Positions 16,789 to 24,875 of a stretch of DNA of 64,000 bases are shown here, in pieces. A model generated the notes under the pieces. That model was given only the letters and a program-made list of their open reading frames with translations. It made no database searches and was not told the DNA's origin. Source of the stretch: DASQFI01 sp963780895. Its GTDB lineage: Bacteria > Acidobacteriota > Vicinamibacteria > Vicinamibacterales > SCN-69-37. A program made the position numbers and the translations under genes. Numbering within the stretch: the first letter of the stretch is position 1; each line of letters starts with the position of its first letter. The stretch covers positions 62,001 through 126,000 of the forward strand of contig CAWAEG010000002.1 of NCBI GenBank assembly GCA_963780895.1, given 5' to 3'.

Positions 16789-18015
16789 GTGGTACGCGTC
16801 GGGTTTCTCGGATACGGCCGCGTCGGACAAGCCGTCGCGGAGATCGCGGAGCGGCGCCGAGCGCGACTGCTCGCCGCGAACATCGATCTGCGCTGCGTCG
16901 ATGCGCTGGTGCGCGATCCGCGGAAGAGGCGATCGGGGCCGCGGCTCCGGCTCTCGACTGACGCGGCAAACGTGGTCACGACGCGGCGTTGACGTCATCG
17001 TCGAAGTGCTCGGCGGGCTCGATCCGGCCCGGCACGCTCGTCGAGTCCGCGCTCGACGCAGGCATTCCTGTGGTCACCGCGAACAAGACGCTGGTCGCGC
17101 TCGGCCGGGCGCGGAGCTTCGAACACTCGCGAGTCCGGCGTCGCACGGCGTTCGCCTTCGACGCGGCGGTGCTGGCCGGCGTGCCGTTTCTCGGGTCGCT
17201 CTCGCGGCGTCCGCTCGTCGCCGAAGCGTGCGAGATCGCCGGAGTGCTGAACGGCACATCGAACTTCATCCTCAGCGAGATGACGCAGGGGGCGTCGTTC
17301 GAGCAGGCGCTGGCGGAGGCCATCGCCTGCGGCTACGCGGAGCCGGACAGCAGCGCCGACGTTTCCGGCCTCGATGCCGCGCAGAAGTTGTCGGTCCTGC
17401 TTCAGCTGGCCGGATGCGCCGCCGTGCCGGCAGATACGCTGCCGCGCCGCGGCGTTGACGATTCTGAGTCCTCGCGACCTCGTGGCCGCGCGGCGCCTTG
17501 GAGGCTCGATCAAGCCGATCGCGTTCGCCTCACTGGCCGGCGACCACAGCTGCGCGTGGGTTGGGCCGGCGTTCGTTCGAGAAGGGCATCCGCTCAGCCG
17601 CATCACGGGTGTCGAGAACGGCGTTACGCATCACGAGCGTGAACGGCCACGCGGTGATGTTCGCCGGGCCTGGCGCCGGACCCGAGGTGACCGCCGTCAC
17701 CATCCTCGACGACATCGCCGAGATCTTCACGGGTGGTCTGTCGTCGCCGTTGGCCGGCACGGAACCTTCGGACCGGCACAGCCTCCGATTCGACCAGCCG
17801 CCGGCGAAGGGGTGGTTCGTGCGGGTTCGAGGCGTCGATCTCCAGCCCGGACACGTGGCCGAGGTGTTTGCCGCCAGAGGGGTGCCGCTTCTGCACGTGC
17901 TGCGCGATCGGCGGCGATGTCGTGGGGCTGACGGCGGAGGCCGGCTGGTTCACCGTCCAGCAAGCTGCGGAGGCCCTTCGCGCGATGCGGAACGGACACG
18001 ATTGCCGTTCCATAG
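16789..18015 (+). pseudogene. hom: Homoserine dehydrogenase, reading frame broken in several places
   Basis: The NAD(P)-binding start 'VVRVGFLGYGRVGQAVAE', 'VIVEVLGGLDPAR', 'GIPVVTANKTLVA', 'EIAGVLNGTSNFILSEMT' and 'AARRLGGSIKPIAFASLAGD' are homoserine dehydrogenase signatures in the right order. A regulatory C-terminal region follows ('NGHAVMFAGPGAGPEVTAVT'). The frame changes near 16987, 17033, 17455, 17625 and 17905. A stop occurs at 18013-18015 in one frame. The enzyme reduces aspartate semialdehyde to homoserine for methionine and threonine. Start is uncertain (GTG 16789, or GTG 16678 behind AAGGGGG). Because every conserved block survives, consensus errors are more likely than decay, but the frame as given is not translatable. 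Confidence 0.8.
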
Positions 18016-18022
18016 TCAGAAT

Positions 18023-18069
18023 GACCTCCGAGGTCATTTTACGAAAATCGAAAAATGACCTCGGAGGTC
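18023..18069. repeat. Type B palindrome 2 (GACCTCCGAGGTC) between the two methionine genes
   Basis: The 18-bp arms are 18023-18040 (GACCTCCGAGGTCATTTT) and 18052-18069. Each arm is itself a near palindrome. The right arm is followed by TTTTT, so in this copy the element could also act as a terminator between hom and the next gene. Confidence 0.8.
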
Positions 18070-18087
18070 TTTTTCAAGGAGCACACG

Positions 18088-19271
18088 ATGGATTTCGCAA
18101 CGAAGACGATTCACGCGGGCCAGCCGTCCGAGCCGCAGACCGGCGCGGTCGTCTCGCCGATTTTTCAGACGACGACGTATCAACAGATCGGGCCGGGGGA
18201 GCATCGCGGATTTGACTACACGCGGACATCGAACCCGACGCGCAAACGGCTCGAGGCGGTGCTCGCCGAGCTCGAAGGCGCCACCCACGCGGCGGTCTTC
18301 GGCTCCGGGCTCGCGGCCGAACACGCCATCCTTCAGGCGTATCTCAAGCCGGGCGGGGAGATCGTCGTGCCGAGCGACGTGTACGGCGGCACGTTCCGCA
18401 TGCTGCACCGCGTCTTCGAGCCGATCGGATGCCGGGTCACGACCGTGGACTTCGGCGATCTCGCCGCGCTCGAGCGTGCGGTCACGGCGGAGACGACGAT
18501 CGTCTGGCTCGAGTCGCCGACGAATCCGCGGCTGCTCGTGTACGACATCGACGCGATCAGCCGCATCGCGCACGCCCGCGGCGCGCTGGTCGTCGTGGAC
18601 AACACGTTTGCGACGCCCGTATTTCCAGCAGCCGTTCCAGCTCGGCGCCGATCTGGTCGTGCACAGCGTGACGAAATACCTGGCGGGGCACTCCGATCTG
18701 GTGCAGGGCGCCGTCATCGCGCGCGACCAGGGCATCTTCGAGCCCGTCGGTTTTCTCCAGAATGCGCTGGGCGGCGTGCCCAGCCCGTTCGACTGCTGGC
18801 TCACGCTTGCGCGGACTCAAGACGATGGAGCTGCGGATGCAGCGGCACGCCGAAAACGCCGCCGCGGTCGCCGACGCGTTGGCGGCGCACCCGCGTGTCT
18901 CACGCGTCTACTTCCCCGGTTTGTCGTCCCATCCGGGTCACGACATCGCCCGGCGGCAGATGACGGGCTTCGGCGGCATGGTCTCGTTCGAGCTCGACGG
19001 CACACCGGAGGAAGCCGCGGCGCTGGTCTCGTCGTTCCGGTACTTCGCGCTCGGCGAAAGTCTGGGCGGCGTCCGCGCGCTCGTGTGTCTGCCCTGCAAG
19101 ATGACGCATGCGTCGATCCCGCCGGAGATCCGGAAAGAGCTTGGTCTGTCGGATACGCTGATCCGTCTGTCGCCTGGGTGTGAAAGCCCCAAAGACCTCG
19201 TCGCGGACATCAACGTGGCCCTCAATCGGCTTGGAGTGACGGCCGGTGTCGGGGAACAAGTGACTGTGTAG
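18088..19271 (+). CDS. Cystathionine gamma-synthase family PLP enzyme (two frame changes)
   Basis: The start ATG has an AAGGAG 6 bp upstream. The protein opens 'MDFATKTIHAGQPSEPQTGA' and shows the trans-sulfuration fold I PLP motifs: 'FDYTRTSNPTRKRLE', the PLP Asp in 'LVVVDNTFATPYF' and the PLP-binding Lys in 'VHSVTKYLAGHSDLVQGA' (~195). The family substrate-pocket segment 'RLSPGCESPKDL' is near the end. The frame shifts near 18622 and near 18815; joining them gives about 394 residues, the family's usual length. It probably makes cystathionine from an activated homoserine, though cystathionine lyase or sulfhydrylase activity cannot be excluded. Context with the SAM riboswitch and hom supports methionine synthesis. 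Confidence 0.85.
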
Positions 19272-19273
19272 GA

Positions 19274-19372
19274 GAAGTACGGGGTCAAGAGCTGAGAAGT
19301 ACGGAGTGAAGAGCGCGGGAAGTGCAGGAGTAGAATCACAGAAGTACAGGTGTGAAAAGCGCTTGAGTACGG
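19274..19372. repeat. Degenerate array of GAAGTACGG words, 22-23 bp period
   Basis: Copies of GAAGTACGG or close variants start at 19274, 19296, 19319, 19341 and 19364, i.e. spacings 22, 23, 22 and 23. Unit consensus is roughly GAAGTACGGNGTGAAGAGCG. The array begins 3 bp after the stop of the PLP enzyme gene. Similar arrays are at 30467-30564 and 46423-46699. The rest of the gap to 19470 holds nothing I recognise. Confidence 0.75.
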
Positions 19373-19469
19373 CTTGTCTGGCAGGATGGCTGTCTGGCGT
19401 TCATCGCGGGGGTGACGGCAGGCCGCGGTTCTTCGGAACGCGCGCGGGCGTTCGGTGTCCAATGCTGTG

Positions 19470-21017
19470 ATGCGGAGGATCTGGCTGGCGGCGGTCGTGG
19501 TGTCGATCGGCTGCGCGTCGGCTCCCATCCGTAAACAGGACCAGGTTGCCCTCGGGAACGCCGAGCGGCTCGTCCTTCAGGGCTGCTACGACTGCCTTCT
19601 GGAAGCCCGGGCCATTTACGAGCGCGTCGGGGTCGGCCGCGCCCGTCCCCTCGTCGTCACCCGGCTCTTCGAGACGGACCTCCTGATTGCGGTCCGGGAG
19701 CGGGAGCTGGCTCTCGACGCCACGAAGACGTTCGAACGCGCCCGCAGCCTCATTCCGAGCCTGCCCGCGGGCAGTGAACCCGAACGCTACATTGTCATCG
19801 CGGAGGCGATTCCGCCTGACGTCGAGGGATCGCCGCGCGTGGAGCTCGCGTCGTTCCAGCGCGACCATCTGGAGTTCGGGCGCAACGCGGCGCCAACGCT
19901 GGAGTGGCTGCAGACCGGGGTGCTGTCGGAAAACGTCCGGCTGTATCTCAGCCTGGCGGTTGACTGTGCGTACCCGCCGGATCGGCGACAGGCGGCAGGG
20001 CCGGCGCGCAGAGTCGTCCAGGCGCCGGTCGATGCTCCGCCGCTCCTGAGATTCCGGGCGAGCATCTGCCGGCAGTTCAACCGTCACGCGCTGGAGCAGA
20101 TCCGCATCGACGTGCCGCGATTCGTCGAGACGTCCTATTTCCTCGCCCGGCTCGTCGTCGCCGAAGCGGTTGCCAGGAACACCGGCCCGGCCAACGGACG
20201 CGAGTTGCTGACTGAAGCGCATGCGCGCTTCGCGCAGTCTCCTTCGGTGACGTATCTCTTCGGGCGATTCCATCAGGTCATCGGCGATTGCCGAGCGGCG
20301 CTCGGGTACTACGACGCGACGATCGCCATCAAGGCGCCGCACGAAGACGCGCACCTTGGCCGCACCATGTGCCTGACGTTCCTCAAGCGCTCGGACGAAG
20401 CCATCGAGGCCGCCACGGTCATCGTCGATCGACGGTTCGACACCATCGCGCTCGGGTTCTACTGGCGTGCATGGAACCGGCATGTCAGGAAAGAACTGGA
20501 GCTCGCGCGCGCCGACATCACCCGGGCCAAAGCGCTCCGATCGCGGGCCGACATTTTCCTGCTCGCGGGCATCATCGAGTACGACCAGAAAGATCTGACG
20601 CCGGCACGGACCGACCTTGCCGCGGCGCTGGAGATGGAACCGGCAAGCTGTCCCGCGTCGTGGTACCTCGGACTGGTCCACATGGACCTCAAGAAGTTCC
20701 CCGAATCCGCCTCGTTCTTCGAGTCGGCGATGCACTGCTACGAAACGCGCGTGCTCATGGGCGAACAGTCGCTGAAGGAAATGCAGGCGCGCGAAGGCCT
20801 CGACGCCGAGTTCAAGGCGCGGCAGGTCGCGGGCTTCGAGGCCGCCATCAAGGAAGATCGCAGCCAGCAGTACGCATCGGCGTTCAACGCGGCCAATCAC
20901 TACGCGCAAGCGGGGAACCTGGAGAAGGCGCGGCCACTCCTCGAACTGGCCTCTAGGGATCCCGCGCTCGCGGACCTCGTCGGGCAGCTTCGCAAGATCA
21001 TCGGCGGCGGTTTCTGA
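19470..21017 (+). CDS. TPR-repeat lipoprotein
   Basis: I prefer ATG 19470, which places a short signal ('MRRIWLAAVVVSIGCASAP', lipobox Cys ~15) at the N-terminus; GTG 19455 would add five residues. The 515-residue product is all helical with TPR-like pairs, clearest from residue ~270 on ('DCRAALGYYDATIAIKAPHE', 'DLTPARTDLAAALEMEPASC', 'FNAANHYAQAGNLEKARPLL'). It is probably anchored to the inner face of a membrane as a protein-interaction scaffold. Partner and role are unknown. The cyclophilin gene follows 13 bp later on the same strand. Confidence 0.75.
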   Translation: MRRIWLAAVVVSIGCASAPIRKQDQVALGNAERLVLQGCYDCLLEARAIYERVGVGRARPLVVTRLFETDLLIAVRERELALDATKTFERARSLIPSLPAGSEPERYIVIAEAIPPDVEGSPRVELASFQRDHLEFGRNAAPTLEWLQTGVLSENVRLYLSLAVDCAYPPDRRQAAGPARRVVQAPVDAPPLLRFRASICRQFNRHALEQIRIDVPRFVETSYFLARLVVAEAVARNTGPANGRELLTEAHARFAQSPSVTYLFGRFHQVIGDCRAALGYYDATIAIKAPHEDAHLGRTMCLTFLKRSDEAIEAATVIVDRRFDTIALGFYWRAWNRHVRKELELARADITRAKALRSRADIFLLAGIIEYDQKDLTPARTDLAAALEMEPASCPASWYLGLVHMDLKKFPESASFFESAMHCYETRVLMGEQSLKEMQAREGLDAEFKARQVAGFEAAIKEDRSQQYASAFNAANHYAQAGNLEKARPLLELASRDPALADLVGQLRKIIGGGF

Positions 21018-21030
21018 CAAAATAGCCGCG

Positions 21031-21543
21031 ATGGCCACCTTCGCTCACTTCCACACCACGCTCGGCGACTTCACCGTCGAGCTGTTCGACGACAAGGCGC
21101 CCAAGACCGTCGCCAACTTCGCCAATCTCGCGGATGGATCCAAGGAATGGAAACATCCGAAGACGGGGGAGTCGCACAAAAAGCCGTTCTACGACGGACT
21201 GGTGTTCCATCGCATCATCGAAGGCTTCATGATCCAGGGCGGCGATCCGTTGGGGCAGGGTTTCGGCGGTCCGGGCTATCAGTTCGAGGACGAGTTCCAT
21301 CCGGACCTTCGCCATGACAAGGCCGGAATCCTGTCGATGGCCAACGCAGGTCCGAACAGCAACGGGAGCCAGTTCTTCCTCACGCTCGGGCCCACCCCGC
21401 ACCTCGACCGCAAACATTCCGTCTTCGGCCGCGTGGTCGACGGTCTCGACGTCGTCGAAAAGATTGGCCGCGTCCAGACCGACCGGAATGACCGGCCCGC
21501 CACACCCGTCGTGATGAACAAGGTCACCATCGAGCGGAAATAA
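21031..21543 (+). CDS. Peptidyl-prolyl cis-trans isomerase, cyclophilin type
   Basis: The 170-residue single-domain cyclophilin has no signal peptide, so it is cytoplasmic. It shows the catalytic block 'PFYDGLVFHRIIEGFMIQGG' (Phe-His-Arg), 'ILSMANAGPNSNGSQFFLTL' and 'LDRKHSVFGRVVDGLDVVEK'. It catalyses prolyl isomerisation during folding. Length matches bacterial PpiB-like proteins. It ends 45 bp before a type B palindrome and faces the TonB receptor gene convergently. Confidence 0.96.
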   Translation: MATFAHFHTTLGDFTVELFDDKAPKTVANFANLADGSKEWKHPKTGESHKKPFYDGLVFHRIIEGFMIQGGDPLGQGFGGPGYQFEDEFHPDLRHDKAGILSMANAGPNSNGSQFFLTLGPTPHLDRKHSVFGRVVDGLDVVEKIGRVQTDRNDRPATPVVMNKVTIERK

Positions 21544-21588
21544 GAGCGGGTTTCGGGCGCTACATCTCGACTGTGAATCACATGTCGA

Positions 21589-21663
21589 AGACCTCGGGTT
21601 TCGTTTTCGGTGGCAACCGTTGCGGCCGGGTAAACACCGAACCGAAAACGAAACCCGAGGTCT
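21589..21663. repeat. Type B palindrome 3 between convergent genes
   Basis: Perfect 23-bp arms lie at 21589-21611 (AGACCTCGGGTTTCGTTTTC + GGT) and 21641-21663, with a 29-nt loop. It shares the stem AGACCTCGGGTTTCGTTT with the copy at 16073. It ends 3 bp from the stop codon of the TonB receptor on the minus strand. Confidence 0.88.
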
Positions 21664-21666
21664 CGG

Positions 21667-24332
21667 TCAGAACATCACCGTGATCTTTCCGTAGATATAC
21701 CGCCCGTTGAAGCCGTACGGCGAGTTTCGCGGAAACGTTCGGATGTTGTTGAAGGCGGGGACCGGTAGCAGCCTGTCCGGAAACGTGTTGGTGAGGTTCT
21801 GCACGCCGAAGCCCAGCACCGTTTTCGTGAGCCGATAGTTGAATTCGAGGTCCGTCACCCACTCCGCCTCGAAAGTCTGGTCGACGGCCTCGAGGCTGCA
21901 GTACTGGCCGAACTGGCTTTCTCGCACGACGACCCCGAGCCTTCGCCACTGCCAGTCGCCGGCAAGCCGGAGGCTGTCCTTGGGCTGCGCGCACTCGTAA
22001 CGCCGCTTCTCGATGTCGTTCGGAGGGACGGAGCTGAAGAGCGTGTTCTCGAGGCCGGCGAGCTGAGGCGGGGTCGGCAGAATCCGCACGACCTCCGTCG
22101 ACGTGTGGTTATAGGCGAACGTCAGCCGAAGCGTGCCTTCGGTCAGAGCGGTCAGGTAGTTGACCGTCAGGTCCATCCCCTTGGTCTCGGTATCGATGGC
22201 GTTCGTGAAAAACCGCGCGCTCGTGGCGGCGCCGAAGGGGCGGAGAAACTCGACGATTTTGGGACCGGTGAAGTTGTCCGAAAACACGATCCGATCGTCG
22301 ATGTCGATGCGGTAGAAGTCGGCGGTCACGTCGAGACCGCTCAGGGGGTTGATCACGACGCCGCCGCTGAAGTGCACCGACTGCTCCGGCGTCAGCGGCG
22401 TGGCTCCCAGCGCGCGCGCTTCGTCGCTGCCCACCGGAAACGTCGCGACTTCCTGGGGGAGGAACTGTCCCGTCGCGGTATCGAGCAGGAAATTCGTGCT
22501 GATCGTCGAGAAATACGATTGGCCGAGTGACGGCGCGCGGAACCCCGAGCTGACGGCGCCCCGGATCACGAAGCGCCGGTCGGGCTGCAGCCGGACCGTC
22601 ACCTTGCCGTCCGCGGTGGCGTCGAAATCGCTGGACTTCTCGTAGCGCCCCGCGAGCCCGACCCGCAGCAGGTCTGTCAGATCCCCTTCGACATCGACGT
22701 AGACCCCCACGTTTTCGTAAGACATCAGTTCGTGATCGGCGAAACCCCGGAAAGACCTGTGCACCGGGGGTGCCGGCCGCCGTGCCGAACTGGTTGAGCG
22801 ATCCACCGAATTCGTAGGAGGCGGCTTCGCCGGCAATGATCTGGTAGTTCTCGCGGAGCCACTGCACCCCGAAGCCCCGAACATCGGGCCGCCAGCCCGA
22901 CGTCAAACTGCCGGCTCACGTCAAGTTCCCGACAAACTGGTCAAAGGCGAGCGCACCCGGATAGACCGGCCTGGTTCGGCGGAATGCTCCGTCCGAACAG
23001 ACGTTCAGCTTTTCGTGATGTCGTAGTCGAGCCGTTGTCCGAACTGACCGCTGGCGTCCCAGAACCACCCGGATGGTTGCCCCGCACTCCGCTGTGCCCG
23101 ATGCGTCGATATCGTCGGTTCATCAAGGGCAGGAAACCCAGCGGGTAGATCGTCGGCCAGTTGGTCGTGTCGATGGCCCGGCGGAAGTTGCCGCCGTGCT
23201 CGCCGGTACGGCGGCTCCATCCACCGAAGGACAGCGACGTGGTCTTCGCTTCCGAAAGCGGCGTCTCGGAATTGGCAAAAAACAGTACGTCACGCGTTTT
23301 CGCTTCGCCCCAGTGCGTGTTGGGCTGTGCCACGGGGTTGTTGCCCGCATCTCCCGCGGCCAGCTGGTCCCGCGTGTCGAATCCGGCGCGGTTGGTACCC
23401 TTCCGGTCACGAAACTCGCCGGCCAGATTGACGGTCCCGCGGCCGATCTTCCACCCTCCCGAGCCAGTCGTGTCGATCGTGCCGCCATCCGAAAAGTCGC
23501 GCGAAGCCCCCGTGACCTCGGTGAAGCTGCCGTTGTTGCCGCCCGCCTTGAGCATCAACGTTTCGGGCTTCTCGCCGGACTTCAGCACGATATTAATGAC
23601 GCCCGCGATCGCGTCGGAGCCATATTGGGCCGACGCGCCGTCGCGGAGGATCTCGATGCGCTCGATCGCTGACACCGGAATGGCATTGAGATCGACGCCG
23701 GTTGACCCGCGCCCGATCGTGCTGTTGATGTGGATCAGAGCCGTCTGGTGGCGGCGCTTCCCGTTGATCAGCACGAGCACCTGGTCCGGGCCGAGGCCGC
23801 GCAGGGTGGCCGGTCTCACCGAATCGGTCCCGTCCGACACGGTCGGACGCGGGAAATTGAACGAAGGCGCCAGCGCCTGAATGACTTCCATCGTCTGCGT
23901 TGCCCCGGTCGCCTGGATTTGCTGCGACGTCAAGATGTCGACCGGCACGGCCTTTTCGGCGGCGGCGCCGATGACCCGCGAGCCGACGGTGATCTCCTCG
24001 GCGAAGGACAGCCCGAGCGCGAAGTCCTGCGTCACCGCGCCTGACGCCAGCTTGATTTGGACCGACCTCGGCTGCAGCCCGGCAACCGTCACGCTCAGCT
24101 CTACCTCCTGGCCCTTGGCTTGCGCGGCGGGAACGGTCAACTGGTAGCGGCCGTCCGAATCGGTTACGGCGGTCAACTTCAGCGTCGGAATTGCCACCGT
24201 CGCTCCGGGCACCGGCAGGCCGTCGTCGCGCGTCGTGATCCGGCCGGTCACCACGGTCGGCTCCTGCGCGTACGCGATCGCGGGAGACAGCAAGGCCAAG
24301 GCAACCAGCAGACGAGCGACGATGGGGGACAT
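21667..24332 (-). pseudogene. TonB-dependent receptor, frame broken in the middle
   Basis: The N-terminus has a signal peptide ('LLVALALLSPAIAYAQE') and a carboxypeptidase-regulatory-like beta sandwich (residues ~27-110). A TonB plug follows ('VPVDILTSQQIQATGATQTM', 'LRGLGPDQVLVLINGKRRHQ', 'ILRDGASAQYGSDAIAGVIN'). The C-terminal barrel resumes in other frames and ends 'FNGRYIYGKITVMF' with the terminal Phe expected for outer-membrane barrels. At least four frame changes lie between about 22,720 and 23,130; total length would be about 885 residues. Conservation on both sides argues for consensus errors. It imports an unknown ligand across the outer membrane. Plug wording ('NGKRRHQTALIHINSTIGRG') is of the large iron/sugar receptor type. 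Confidence 0.82.
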
Positions 24333-24453
24333 TAAGGTGCTCCTGTTCCTGCGACTCTACCGCCGGCCGCGGCCAGGCCCTGTGCCGAACAGAACCACCC
24401 AGGCCCAAACTTTTACCCGCCAGACTCGTCGAATCCTTCGACGAAGTCCTTCG

Positions 24454-24481
24454 TTGACATCTACGAATACGTTCGTATAAT
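24454..24481 (+). promoter_or_regulatory. Consensus sigma-70 promoter with overlapping BlaI-type operator
   Basis: The site reads TTGACA (24454-24459), a 16-bp spacer and TATAAT (24476-24481), a perfect match to both hexamers. The spacer holds the inverted repeat TACGAA-TACG-TTCGTA (24462-24477), placed so that a bound dimer would block RNA polymerase. A second dyad, CTTCGACGAAG, lies at 24436-24446. The first base of the BlaI ATG (24489) falls about 8 bp after the -10, so the transcript is probably leaderless. Confidence 0.8.
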
Positions 24482-24488
24482 GGCCCGC

Positions 24489-24875
24489 ATGAGCCGACCT
24501 CTCCCTCGCCCCACCGACGCGGAACTGGCCATTTTGCGCGTCTTGTGGGAGTTCGGACCGGCCACCGTCCGCCGCGTCCATGAAGTCCTGTCGACCGCGC
24601 GCGAGACCGGCTACACCACGACGCTGAAGTTGATGCAGATCATGGCGGAGAAGGGGCTGGTCACCCGCGACGAGTCCACCCGGACACACGTGTACGAGGC
24701 GCGACTCAGCCGCGACGAGACGCAGCGGCAACTCGTCTCCGACCTCGTCGATCGCGCGTTCGGGGGATCGGCCGCGGCGCTCGTCATGCAGGCGCTCAAC
24801 GCGCACTCCACGTCGCCTCAGGAACTCAAAGAAATCGAAGAAGTGATCGAAGACTACAAAGAAGGTCTCAAATGA
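24489..24875 (+). CDS. BlaI/MecI/CopY-family transcriptional repressor
   Basis: The 128-residue product starts at ATG 24489; the upstream in-frame ATG at 24480 lies within the -10 box and cannot be in the transcript. The N-terminal winged helix reads 'PTDAELAILRVLWEFGPATV' and '...TTLKLMQIMAEKGLV'. The C-terminal dimerisation helices follow ('RQLVSDLVDRAFGGSAAALV'). In this family, cleavage by a partner M56 membrane protease inactivates the repressor. The partner gene overlaps by 4 bp (ATGA at 24872-24875). It should repress its own operon through the dyad in the promoter. Confidence 0.95.
   Translation: MSRPLPRPTDAELAILRVLWEFGPATVRRVHEVLSTARETGYTTTLKLMQIMAEKGLVTRDESTRTHVYEARLSRDETQRQLVSDLVDRAFGGSAAALVMQALNAHSTSPQELKEIEEVIEDYKEGLK

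Noticed and set aside
19274..19372. GAAGTACGG array considered as a CRISPR array
   Set aside because: Only a 9-bp core is shared, the period is 22-23 bp and intervening bases are partly conserved; not repeat-spacer structure.
19401..21038. Minus-strand open frame of 545 codons opposite the TPR lipoprotein
   Set aside because: Arg/Glu-rich without motif; the plus-strand frame has a lipoprotein signal and TPR helices.
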